From an uncultured Robiginitomaculum sp. (lineage in GTDB: Bacteria; Pseudomonadota; Alphaproteobacteria; Caulobacterales; Maricaulaceae), in assembly GCA_938003555.1 (NCBI GenBank), contig CALKXN010000296.1, positions 1 to 8,895 on the forward strand: 8,895 bases of DNA, written 5' to 3'. Below are positions 1-6,291 of the stretch, piece after piece. The notes under the pieces are model-generated. The model searched no databases. It worked only from the letters and a program-made list of their open reading frames with translations, and was not told the origin of the DNA. How positions within the stretch are numbered: position 1 is the first letter of the stretch; every line of letters starts with the position of its first letter. The translations under genes and the position numbers were made by a program.

Positions 1-1
1 C

Positions 2-1996
2 CCGTTCATTGACGAAGACGGCTACGACATTGACGAGAAAGCTCGCACGGCGACCTATAATGAAGATGGCATGGAGCAGATCGAAAAGCTCCTGATTGAG
101 CGCGACATGCTTGAGGGCGAGAGCCTTTATGACGTCGAGAACGTCACCGTGGTGCATCACATGAACCAAGCGCTTAAGGCGCATAAAATCTTCCTCGTCG
201 ACAAGGATTATATCGTCAAAGACAATAAGGTTGTTTTGATCGACGAATTTACAGGCCGCATGATGGATGGTCGCCGACTCTCCGAAGGGTTGCACCAAGC
301 CATTGAAGCCAAAGAAAAAGTCGAGATTCAGCCGGAAAATGTAACGCTCGCCTCTGTTACGTTCCAAAACTATTTCCGCCTTTATGAAAAGCTGGCGGGG
401 ATGACCGGTACAGCCCTGACCGAAGCGTCAGAGTTTCACGAGACCTATAAATTAGACGTTCTGGATATTCCGACCAATCGCCCGATCCAGCGCATTGATG
501 ATGACGATGTTATCTATCGTACAGAACTTGAAAAATTTAACGCCATTGTCGATGAAATCCGCGAATGTCAAAAAAACGGGCAGCCGATGCTGGTCGGGAC
601 AGTCTCGATTGAAAAATCAGAAATGCTGTCGCGCTTCCTTGAGGGCAAGGGCGTCGAGCATCGCGTTTTGAATGCGCGCTATCATGAACAAGAAGCGGCG
701 ATTGTTGCCCAGGCCGGCGTGCCCGGCTCTGTAACCATTGCGACCAATATGGCTGGCCGCGGTACCGATATTCAGCTGGGCGGCAATCTCGACATGCGCA
801 TGGAGCAAGAAGCGCCGGAAGGCGAAACCGAAGCCGCGCGCGCAAGCCGCCTTGAAGAGACAAAGGCCGAAATTGCGGTTTTGAAAAAACGCGCCCTTGA
901 TGCGGGCGGTCTTTACGTTCTGGCGACAGAGCGTCACGAGAGCCGCCGCATTGATAACCAATTGCGAGGCCGTACGGGCCGCCAAGGTGATCCGGGCCGT
1001 TCTAAATTCTATATCTCGACTGAAGACGATCTCATGCGCATCTTTGGCGGCGAACGCCTGAAAAATATGATGAGTAAAATCGGCTGGGAAGAAGGCGAAA
1101 GCCTGACCAGTAAATTTATGTCCAAAGCCGTGGAGCGCGCCCAGAGCCGCGTTGAAGCGCGCAATTTTGATATTCGTAAAAATCTTCTGAAATATGATGA
1201 TGTGATGAATGATCAGCGCAAAGCGATCTTTGAACAGCGTCTTGAATTTATGACCGATGACAATGTTTCCGATGTCATCGAAGATATGCGTCACGGCGTC
1301 TGCGAAGCGATGATCAATGAATATGTCCCGCGCAAAGCCTATGCCGAGCAGTGGGATATTGAAGGCCTAAACACAAAGGCCCGCGAAATTTTGGCGATGG
1401 ACCTCCCTTTCACGGAATGGGCCGCCGAAGAAGGCATTGCCGATGAGGAAATGCTTGAGCGCATGCAAAAAGCGTCTGATCAAATGTTCACTAATCTGGC
1501 TGAGCCGATTGGACAGGAGCAAATGCAGGGTCTTGAGAAACAAGTCCTCTTGCAGGTCATTGACGAAAATTGGCGCGACCATCTTAAACAGCTCGACTCG
1601 CTTAAACAGGTCGTCGGCATGCGCGCCCATGCGCAGCGTGACCCGCTTAATGAGTTTAAATCTGAAGCCTTTACATTATTTGATAAATTGCTCGGCAATC
1701 TACGCGAAGGCGTAACGCAGAATATCTCCCGCTTGCTTATTCAAGTGATGATGCAACAGCAGCAACGCCAAGAGATGGAGCAGCAAGCCTTGCAAGCCGC
1801 GCCGGCTCGTCCGCCCGCACGCTCCCCGCAAGATATGATGCTCTCCGGCATGAGCCTTGATCGCTCGGATGAACCCTCAGGAAGCATCCCCGACCTCGAC
1901 CCCAAAATGCTCGAAGGCCTATCGCGCAACGCAGCGTGCCCGTGTGGAAGCGGCCGTAAAGTGAAGCATTGCCACGGGAATGTACGAAGCGCTTAG
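2..1996 (+). CDS. secA: Protein translocase subunit SecA, C-terminal part (5' end outside window)
   Basis: SecA is the ATPase motor that pushes unfolded preproteins through the SecYEG channel at the inner membrane. The reading frame is open from base 2, so the gene is truncated by the window edge. About 664 residues are visible, starting near E. coli SecA residue 250, so Walker A and the DEAD-type motif of NBD1 are not seen. Visible blocks include the end of the preprotein cross-linking region, the [18 protein letters not shown] stretch (near 360-420), and NBD2 with the [10 protein letters not shown] motif (743-772). Motif [21 protein letters not shown] with its arginine fingers, lies at 935-991. 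The scaffold/two-helix-finger region follows, with [15 protein letters not shown] near 1555-1600. A Gln-, Ala- and Pro-rich linker (about 1740-1900) precedes the zinc-binding tail [14 protein letters not shown] (1937-1978), which is the SecB/ribosome-contact motif. The frame ends at TAG. No strong terminator follows; an AAGCGC/GCGCTT hairpin (1987-2004) overlaps the stop but has no T run. Confidence 0.98.
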   Translation, partial: PFIDEDGYDIDEKARTATYNEDGMEQIEKLLIERDMLEGESLYDVENVTVVHHMNQALKAHKIFLVDKDYIVKDNKVVLIDEFTGRMMDGRRLSEGLHQAIEAKEKVEIQPENVTLASVTFQNYFRLYEKLAGMTGTALTEASEFHETYKLDVLDIPTNRPIQRIDDDDVIYRTELEKFNAIVDEIRECQKNGQPMLVGTVSIEKSEMLSRFLEGKGVEHRVLNARYHEQEAAIVAQAGVPGSVTIATNMAGRGTDIQLGGNLDMRMEQEAPEGETEAARASRLEETKAEIAVLKKRALDAGGLYVLATERHESRRIDNQLRGRTGRQGDPGRSKFYISTEDDLMRIFGGERLKNMMSKIGWEEGESLTSKFMSKAVERAQSRVEARNFDIRKNLLKYDDVMNDQRKAIFEQRLEFMTDDNVSDVIEDMRHGVCEAMINEYVPRKAYAEQWDIEGLNTKAREILAMDLPFTEWAAEEGIADEEMLERMQKASDQMFTNLAEPIGQEQMQGLEKQVLLQVIDENWRDHLKQLDSLKQVVGMRAHAQRDPLNEFKSEAFTLFDKLLGNLREGVTQNISRLLIQVMMQQQQRQEMEQQALQAAPARPPARSPQDMMLSGMSLDRSDEPSGSIPDLDPKMLEGLSRNAACPCGSGRKVKHCHGNVRSA

Positions 1997-2055
1997 GCGC
2001 GCTTACACTCAATTTGCATCTCATTTAGAGTGTGAGGACAATGGGACCATTATGT

Positions 2056-2083
2056 CTTGATAGCCACCTTAAGTCGCGTTAAG
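2056..2083 (+). promoter_or_regulatory. Candidate regulatory element upstream of the lipoprotein gene
   Basis: The decamer AGCCACCTTA (2062-2071) is followed by an inverted repeat CTTAA-N6-TTAAG (2068-2072 and 2079-2083), about 40-60 bases before the lipoprotein start. The same decamer recurs on the minus strand at 4960-4951, upstream of the 690-residue exported protein, again beside a CTTAA-type inverted repeat. A shared regulator is an inference from two occurrences. No convincing -35/-10 pair could be assigned here. Confidence 0.25.
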
Positions 2084-2123
2084 CCTTTAGCACTGCACGC
2101 ACGATATTTTAAGGATCTGTTTC

Positions 2124-2753
2124 ATGTCACGCTCTACTTTCAAATGTCTTAGCCTCGCACTCTGCGCAGTGGCACTTTCGGCATGTGCAACAACGCCATC
2201 AGCCAAGAATATTCAGCTGCCCAAATCAGCGCTCAGCGCGCCCCAGAAAAGTGTCGATGGCTCGGCCATTGCGTTTCAAGCCAGTACTGGCCGCTGTTTT
2301 GACTCGAGTTTTGAAATATCGCCAAGATTAAGCGATGGAAAATATGGAGACGCTCAACGTTTAGAATTTAGCAATAGTACCTTTAAATTTCCAACCAAGG
2401 GATTAAACCAAACTAAATTCGCATCCTCGCGCAAGCATCTTTACGTTAAAAAAATGGCGCCGGGGAGTTATGTCATTACGCGTATCAAATGCACTGACTC
2501 GCAAAGCCTCAAGAACGGGACAAAGTACACCAACTACTTCACGAATCCCGAGCGCATTGATATTTTCGGCGAATTTGATATTGTAGCAGGTCAAACAACA
2601 TATGTCGGCGCAATAGAAACCTCATTTACGCGCGGCGGACCTACTTTTCGCGTGTCAGATAAATCATCCGCAGCTGAAACTTTCTTCAACGAAAATTACG
2701 CAGATAAAACCGGTGCATTTTCCGTCGGCTTGATTGATAAAAAGAAGCCTTAA
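2124..2753 (+). CDS. Putative outer-membrane lipoprotein, family unknown
   Basis: The 209-residue product begins with a lipoprotein signal peptide: a basic start (R3, K7), a hydrophobic stretch (L9-L18), and the lipobox L-S-A-C, with the lipidated cysteine at residue 21. Ala at the +2 position argues against inner-membrane retention, so outer-membrane anchoring facing the periplasm is likely. The rest is Ser/Thr-rich and looks beta-rich. Segments such as MAPGSYVITRIKC (about 111-123) and DIVAGQTTYVGAI (152-164) resemble the turn-strand patterns of small beta-sandwich lipoproteins. This is a general resemblance and no family is assigned. C58 and C123 could form a disulfide. The start is supported by AAGGA at 2111-2115, eight bases before the ATG. 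The gene stands alone, 127 bases after secA, and converges on the next gene with about 99 bases between the stops and no clear terminator. Confidence 0.85.
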   Translation: MSRSTFKCLSLALCAVALSACATTPSAKNIQLPKSALSAPQKSVDGSAIAFQASTGRCFDSSFEISPRLSDGKYGDAQRLEFSNSTFKFPTKGLNQTKFASSRKHLYVKKMAPGSYVITRIKCTDSQSLKNGTKYTNYFTNPERIDIFGEFDIVAGQTTYVGAIETSFTRGGPTFRVSDKSSAAETFFNENYADKTGAFSVGLIDKKKP

Positions 2754-2852
2754 ACCGCAGAAAAATTTTGCATTTATAAATGTTACGATGACATCGAGCG
2801 GGCGTGGTTTGCATCAGTTGACCTTTAGCGCGCTGCCCATGAGCGTCCTAAA

Positions 2853-4925
2853 TTATAGAGCTTTATTTCCGTGTCGCCGTTTCGATGCCCACCAATGGGG
2901 TGTTTTTTGGGCTGAGGCCGTATTGCCGTAATATTTATGTAGCCGTTCAAAGGCGCGTTGCTGTAGCGGCGCGCCATTATAGATTCCGGCGTCTTCATGT
3001 CTGCATATACGGATAATATCGTATAATGCCGGCGCAATAAGGTCTGCGTGCGCGGCGCGGTCTTGCGGTGAGGCCTGATCAAGCCAATCAAATATATTGA
3101 TGGCCATTGTTCGGGTGAGGCGTTTTTCATCACCAATCAAAGCAAGCTTATCCCAATCCACAAATGCGGCCATGCCGACATTTGGCGCTCCGTCGCTGCG
3201 TTTGAGCGAGGGTAAATCAAACGCCTTACCGACCGAATATTCTCCATCTAAATAGGCCCGGGGAATGGAGTATGTAAAATAGTGCCGATGGCGCGTGGCC
3301 GGAAAGAGTTGCCGGCGCAGAAATATATCCAGAAAATCAGCACCGGATTGTTCAATAAAGATGTCTCTATGATGCGAGACAAGATTATGAGACGCATTTG
3401 ACCGTAGCGCAATGAGCGTAAGTTTGACGCGGTCAGGTAAATTCGATTTTTGGATATCTCGGCTTATAAAGGCCGCGTGTCTTTTTTCGAGTCTTTCAAG
3501 TTGAGTTCTTAGGCCATCTAACTCTTGATCTGATCGGTATTGCTGGTAGCTATTCAGAGGGCCTTTGCGGCGCGCCCTGTAATCTTCAACTAACTTAATC
3601 CTGTCTTGTCGGTGTTTTATGTCTTTTTCCAGAGCCTCTAGCGCAAGAAAATGGGCATCATTTGCAACACCATTTTGAAATTCAGTTTCACCCTCTGACA
3701 ATGCGTGAGCCAAGCGCATGCCACTATATTTTTCAGGAATGTCCTGCGTTGGAAAACTAAAAAATAACGGCGCAACAGAAGCCCTCCCACGGTGGAGCAA
3801 TCTCAAATTTGCATTCGCCTCCTCAGTCTGCGCAGCTTCATCATGGACCGCAATCGCTGCCTTCGCATCTGGCGCACTTAGAAATAAAAACCCTGTCGCC
3901 CATAATTTATTCTCTAAGCGCGCGGTCATTGACCTCAGCTGAGCATGGTAAATTTCATCTAATCCATTCCCTTGGGTTACGGCGTCATAAGTCAGCGTAT
4001 GAATATCGCGCTGCGTGCGTCTCTCGGCGAGAACTTTCGGAAGATAATCATGCGGCAAACCCAAATCGCCTTGCGCAATTATACCATATTCGGCGGGACT
4101 CGATTGGCAGGACATAATACTTGCCACGGCGTCATTGGCTCTGCGGGAAATCTCGGCAGGCACATCACGTTTGAATAAGACGTGATGCATATATTGCGCC
4201 ATCCACATATTGACGCCCGGGCGCGCTAAAGCTTGTCGGTCAATATGGTCAAAAATATTACCAATCTGCTTTGCGTCGGTATAGGCCGAACCTATCCAAG
4301 CTGTTTCAGCGCGCTGCAGGGCGTGTCCCGTTATCAACCAATCAAATGCTGTGCTTGTTGCAGCAGCCTTTGCAGCGCCGCGCTGGGCCTCACAAAGACG
4401 ACCGACACGCTGTGAGCGCCGGTCATGCCGATGCACGGAGCAGCCATATTGAACATGCTCAAATTCATCCGGACGAAGCCACCAATCAAATGTGGGGCCG
4501 GACCGCATCGTCAAATCCAGTGTGCGTAAGTAATCCTCCTGCGCCGCGGCGCTCAGATGAGATTGCGCGTGCTCTAATAATAATCGAGAATCCCGAAACC
4601 GTGTATGTCGACGTGTATGCGCCCCATATCCCGTATAACCCCGCTGATATGTCTGAAGACGTAACGGCGGCAAACGTGTTTGAAGGCGGTATAGATTCAC
4701 CTGTCCCAAAACATTTTCGCGGTTTAGCTCTTTTGCGACAGCCTCATATTTACCATCACAAAATGGCGTCACAATTTGCCCCGTGGATAAATCCAAATTT
4801 ATGGCGGGTGGCTGCCAATATCGATCCCGTGACGAGATCGAATGTGCATTTGCGGCGCTGTAAGAAGCAAGTGGCAGCACGCCTAGCATGGCAATCATTG
4901 CGGTTATGACGCGTAATTTTTTCAT
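2853..4925 (-). CDS. Exported 690-residue protein of unknown function
   Basis: A single uninterrupted frame of 690 residues starts MKKLRVITAM and carries a Sec signal peptide: positive K2, K3 and R5, a hydrophobic core to about residue 20, and probable cleavage after ANA at residue 27. No further clear membrane span is seen, so a periplasmic or secreted location is inferred. The mature protein is rich in His, Arg and aromatic residues (for example DWWLRPDEFEHVQYGC near 147-162 and TRHRHYFTYS near 544-553). It has five cysteines, at about 56, 162, 178, 273 and 641. A charged helical stretch at about 424-487, rich in Glu, Lys, Arg and Leu, looks like a coiled coil that divides N- and C-terminal halves. 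I recognise no family or catalytic motif. The upstream sequence is G-rich (GGGGGG about six bases before the ATG) rather than a classic AGGAGG. The long plus-strand frames opposite it are shadows. Confidence 0.85.
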   Translation of the reverse strand: MKKLRVITAMIAMLGVLPLASYSAANAHSISSRDRYWQPPAINLDLSTGQIVTPFCDGKYEAVAKELNRENVLGQVNLYRLQTRLPPLRLQTYQRGYTGYGAHTRRHTRFRDSRLLLEHAQSHLSAAAQEDYLRTLDLTMRSGPTFDWWLRPDEFEHVQYGCSVHRHDRRSQRVGRLCEAQRGAAKAAATSTAFDWLITGHALQRAETAWIGSAYTDAKQIGNIFDHIDRQALARPGVNMWMAQYMHHVLFKRDVPAEISRRANDAVASIMSCQSSPAEYGIIAQGDLGLPHDYLPKVLAERRTQRDIHTLTYDAVTQGNGLDEIYHAQLRSMTARLENKLWATGFLFLSAPDAKAAIAVHDEAAQTEEANANLRLLHRGRASVAPLFFSFPTQDIPEKYSGMRLAHALSEGETEFQNGVANDAHFLALEALEKDIKHRQDRIKLVEDYRARRKGPLNSYQQYRSDQELDGLRTQLERLEKRHAAFISRDIQKSNLPDRVKLTLIALRSNASHNLVSHHRDIFIEQSGADFLDIFLRRQLFPATRHRHYFTYSIPRAYLDGEYSVGKAFDLPSLKRSDGAPNVGMAAFVDWDKLALIGDEKRLTRTMAINIFDWLDQASPQDRAAHADLIAPALYDIIRICRHEDAGIYNGAPLQQRAFERLHKYYGNTASAQKTPHWWASKRRHGNKAL

Positions 4926-4950
4926 TATATCCCCCCGGATAAAGCCGATC

Positions 4951-4986
4951 TAAGGTGGCTTAATTCCCCTGCGTGTCAAAATTAAG
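4951..4986 (-). promoter_or_regulatory. Candidate promoter/operator of the 690-residue exported protein
   Basis: On the minus strand a perfect TTGACA (4979-4974) lies about 50 bases upstream of the start at 4925. It sits between the arms of a perfect inverted repeat, CTTAATT (4959-4965) and AATTAAG (4980-4986). The arm centres are 21 bp apart, or two helical turns, as expected for a dimeric regulator covering a -35 box. A possible -10 (TTAGATC, partly like the Caulobacter GCTANAWC type) starts about 20 bases after the -35, which is longer than ideal. The decamer AGCCACCTTA (4960-4951) overlaps this element. Confidence 0.35.
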
Positions 4987-5007
4987 GGCGTATTACGGAA
5001 AGAGTGT

Positions 5008-5169
5008 GGCAAAGCCTCTAAATTTCGAGGGCTAAGCTTTTAAATTAAACTTTGCCTCGGGAATGTGTGAAGACCTTGCTTTACACAGGATATGCTAGAG
5101 CATGGCCTTACCGCGACATGACCAATCTTTGGGAATGAACATTCTGCGCCGCGATCTTGCGGTCTAGGC
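5008..5169 (+). other. Series of potential RNA hairpins; candidate structured leader or small RNA
   Basis: Three nested or consecutive helices can be drawn. (a) GGCAAAG (5008-5014) pairs perfectly with CTTTGCC (5050-5056), enclosing 35 AT-rich bases. (b) TGTGTGAAG (5064-5072) pairs with CTTTACACA (5079-5087), nine pairs with one G-U and a six-base loop. (c) GCCT (5105-5108) plus ACCGCGA (5110-5116) pairs with TTGCGGT (5157-5163) plus AGGC (5166-5169). Helix (c) encloses two four-pair hairpins, CCAA/TTGG (5122-5132) and GAAT/ATTC (5133-5144), giving a multibranch shape. The block ends about 25 bases before the 41-residue gene, so it could be its 5' leader. It matches no tRNA, and no riboswitch or 6S RNA that I can recognise. 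It is a hand-folded model only. Confidence 0.3.
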
Positions 5170-5194
5170 AGGCGGCCCGTCAGGAGACGATACC

Positions 5195-5320
5195 ATGGCT
5201 AAAAACAAATCACCCAAAAATAGAGAAACCAAAAAACCTAAAAAAGACAAAAGCAAAGCCAATGTGACTGCAGGGTCCAATAGCGCGCCGCTTAATATTG
5301 GCGGAAAGAAAATGACTTAG
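5195..5320 (+). CDS. Small Lys-rich protein (41 residues), conserved-hypothetical type
   Basis: A short frame of 41 codons starts MAKNKSPKNRETKKPKKD and ends IGGKKMT. The ribosome site is strong: AGGAG at 5182-5186, eight bases before the ATG. The first half is extremely basic (KNRETKKPKKDKSK) and surely disordered. The second half is a short Ser/Asn/Gly-rich tail. From memory it resembles tiny alphaproteobacterial proteins of the form MAK...RE.KKPKK..K that are annotated as hypothetical. That resemblance is recollection, not a search. The function is unknown; binding to nucleic acid or the ribosome is only a guess from charge. It appears to be monocistronic, preceded by the hairpin-rich stretch and followed by an AT-rich gene-free stretch. 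Genes this short are easily missed. Confidence 0.7.
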   Translation: MAKNKSPKNRETKKPKKDKSKANVTAGSNSAPLNIGGKKMT

Positions 5321-5433
5321 CCCTGCCCGTCATGGATGCCGAAGTTAAAATTCGAAGCCGGCGATTAGAAGCCTTCATGCTTGCATTCACAGAGGTCACG
5401 AGAGCAACACAGAGGGCCTGCGATCTTACAAAG

Positions 5434-5487
5434 CACATATTTCAGGACAATAGGGCATTCAAAAACCACATATTTAATCTAATAGGG
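5434..5487 (+). repeat. Imperfect tandem direct repeat, period 32-33
   Basis: The unit CACATATTT-N5/6-AATAGGG occurs twice: 5434-5442 plus 5449-5455, and 5467-5475 plus 5481-5487. Both copies are also preceded by an A-rich run (CAAAG and CAAAAAC). The offset of 32-33 bp is close to three helical turns, so both copies would face the same side of the DNA. This arrangement fits paired binding sites for a DNA-binding protein such as the AraC-type regulator or IHF-like protein encoded downstream, but that link is inference. Confidence 0.6.
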
Positions 5488-5494
5488 ATGCCTA

Positions 5495-5520
5495 GCTTAA
5501 GTTTTCTAAGAGACTTAAGC
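5495..5520. repeat. Inverted repeat GCTTAAG-N12-CTTAAGC
   Basis: The arms are perfect 7-mers (5495-5501 and 5514-5520) around 12 bases. Each arm contains the palindrome CTTAAG. The repeat follows the second direct-repeat copy directly. It could be an operator or a weak RNA hairpin. No T run follows, so it is not a terminator. Confidence 0.5.
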
Positions 5521-5538
5521 GATTTAAGGGGCGCAATT

Positions 5539-5571
5539 ATAGCCCGGCATTCCTATTGAGTGTCGGGCTAT
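5539..5571. repeat. Inverted repeat / hairpin with ATAGCCCG arms
   Basis: ATAGCCCGGCA (5539-5549) pairs with TGTCGGGCTAT (5561-5571), eleven pairs with one G-U and an eleven-base loop. It is the most stable hairpin in this gene-free stretch. It has no T run on either side, so intrinsic termination is not supported. It may be a transcript-processing or attenuation structure, or a protein site. Confidence 0.5.
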
Positions 5572-5647
5572 GCATTATTAAATAACGGGGCAAGCGGCGA
5601 AAGACAGAGCTTAAAGGCTATTGAAAATATGTCACGCAGCGGCGGCC

Positions 5648-5666
5648 CCTCAAAACTATTTTGAGG
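5648..5666 (+). promoter_or_regulatory. Palindrome covering the ribosome binding site of the 5677 gene
   Basis: CCTCAAAA (5648-5655) and TTTTGAGG (5659-5666) form a perfect eight-pair inverted repeat around CTA. The last four bases, GAGG (5663-5666), are the only plausible Shine-Dalgarno for the ATG at 5677, ten bases downstream. In RNA the hairpin would hide the ribosome site. In DNA the 19-bp palindrome could be an operator near the transcription start. Two flanking GG/CC pairs (5644-5645 with 5667-5668) would extend the stem across a two-base bulge. Confidence 0.55.
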
Positions 5667-5676
5667 CCAATGAGAA

Positions 5677-5976
5677 ATGTCCCATAATAATATTTATGCC
5701 TGCCCTATGGCATTTCTCAATGCATGTATCTTGGACTTGGCGAAAAGAAAATTTGAAATAAAGAAAATCCTCATTTTTGAAGATCCTCCACAAGCCATTC
5801 TTCACATTGAACACAACACGGCTCCACCCCCTCAAAAATCCTGGCTCCGTAAATTTAGAGGGATAAAAGACACGCAGGCTGCGCTGACTTATGTAAAACT
5901 ATTTGTGACAAGCGCTCCGGACTCCCAAGTTCCTTTTCATTTAAATTATGAAATCATGCCTTCGGAAGCCTTGTGA
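5677..5976 (+). CDS. Hypothetical protein (99 residues), first gene of the IHF-like/AraC cassette
   Basis: I recognise no family. The 99-residue product is cytoplasmic by appearance, with no signal peptide or membrane span. It seems to mix helix and strand: a possible helix at FLNACILDLAKRKFE (13-27), strands at KKILIFED (29-36) and QAILHIEHN (39-47), a PPPQKSW turn (50-56), then YVKLFVTSA (72-80). The main argument that it is real is its junction: its TGA overlaps the GTG start of the IHF-like gene in the sequence GTGA, which is typical of translational coupling. The start has GAGG at 5663-5666, inside a perfect hairpin. A second in-frame ATG at 5707 (residue 11) is a possible alternative. 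Its GC content (about 45% in one sampled line) is lower than that of secA. Confidence 0.65.
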   Translation: MSHNNIYACPMAFLNACILDLAKRKFEIKKILIFEDPPQAILHIEHNTAPPPQKSWLRKFRGIKDTQAALTYVKLFVTSAPDSQVPFHLNYEIMPSEAL

Positions 5977-6275
5977 AAAACCCAACGCTAACACGCTTAG
6001 AGATAAGCAAATCAATACACCGTGAGACGGGTCTCACACAGACAGAATCATCGGCTTTACTCGAATCCATTCTTAATCATGTCAGTTCGGCATTATTACG
6101 CGGCGAAGATGTGAAGCTAGCGGGTTTTGGAAGATTCTCCACGCAACATAAAAAATCACGAACAGGGCGAAACCCAAAGACAGGGCAAGCTGTCCCTGTT
6201 GCAACACGACGCGTAATTGTTTTTAAGGCGTCGGAAAAGTTAAAAGACAGAGTTGCCGCCGGATGTAGAAAATGA
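5973..6275 (+). CDS. HU/IHF-family DNA-bending protein, IHF alpha-like
   Basis: This is a 100-residue nucleoid protein of the HU/IHF fold, which wraps and sharply bends DNA as a dimer. The N-terminal helices read LTRLEISKSIHRETGLTQTE, as in alphaproteobacterial IHF alpha. Then come VKLAGFGRFSTQ (47-58) and the beta-arm GRNPKTG (65-71), whose Pro68 is the expected DNA-intercalating proline. The arm's second strand, PVATRRVIVF (75-84), contains the RRV that is characteristic of IHF alpha rather than HU. SEKLKDRV then closes the fold. The length is normal for the family. The start is GTG with CGGAAG four bases upstream, overlapping the previous stop. In other alphaproteobacteria I recall ihfA next to a MerR-type gene and fatty-acid genes. 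The neighbours here differ, so this may be a paralogue that forms homodimers or pairs with the chromosomal IHF beta. Confidence 0.92.
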   Translation: MKNPTLTRLEISKSIHRETGLTQTESSALLESILNHVSSALLRGEDVKLAGFGRFSTQHKKSRTGRNPKTGQAVPVATRRVIVFKASEKLKDRVAAGCRK

Positions 6276-6291
6276 TGTGTATAAACCGTAT

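Larger units (their letters stand above)
5321..5676. other. Gene-free AT-rich control region with several repeats
   Basis: These 356 bases hold no gene I can defend. An open frame at 5332-5559 (75 codons) has no Shine-Dalgarno, uses many AGG, AGA, ATA and CTA codons unlike the neighbouring genes, and ends inside an inverted repeat. A sampled line (5461-5520) is only about 32% GC. The stretch carries an imperfect direct repeat and three inverted repeats, each listed separately. It is probably the control region of the three-gene cassette that starts at 5677, possibly with remains of a decayed gene. Confidence 0.6.

Noticed and set aside
617..1294. 225-codon minus-strand frame opposite secA
   Set aside because: It lies wholly within the confidently identified SecA coding frame; its translation shows no domain and it is a shadow.
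1987..2004. Hairpin AAGCGC/GCGCTT at the secA stop as a terminator
   Set aside because: Only six pairs and no following T run; at most a weak signal.
2734..2931. 65-codon plus-strand frame spanning the gap between the convergent genes
   Set aside because: It overlaps the ends of both flanking genes, has no ribosome site, and the translation is featureless.
4271..4909. 212-codon plus-strand frame opposite the exported protein
   Set aside because: Antisense to the 690-residue gene, which has a signal peptide and a full-length frame; no ribosome site or recognisable content.
5105..5169. tRNA-like multibranch fold
   Set aside because: No T-loop consensus, no seven-pair acceptor stem and no CCA-compatible end; retained only as a generic structured-RNA candidate.
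5434..5487. CRISPR-like repeat pair
   Set aside because: Only two imperfect copies with an internal variable segment; no array and no cas gene in the window.
5332..5559. 75-codon plus-strand frame in the AT-rich region
   Set aside because: No Shine-Dalgarno, rare-codon-rich (AGG, AGA, ATA, CTA) compared with neighbouring genes, and it overlaps the direct repeat and ends inside a hairpin; no recognisable protein features.
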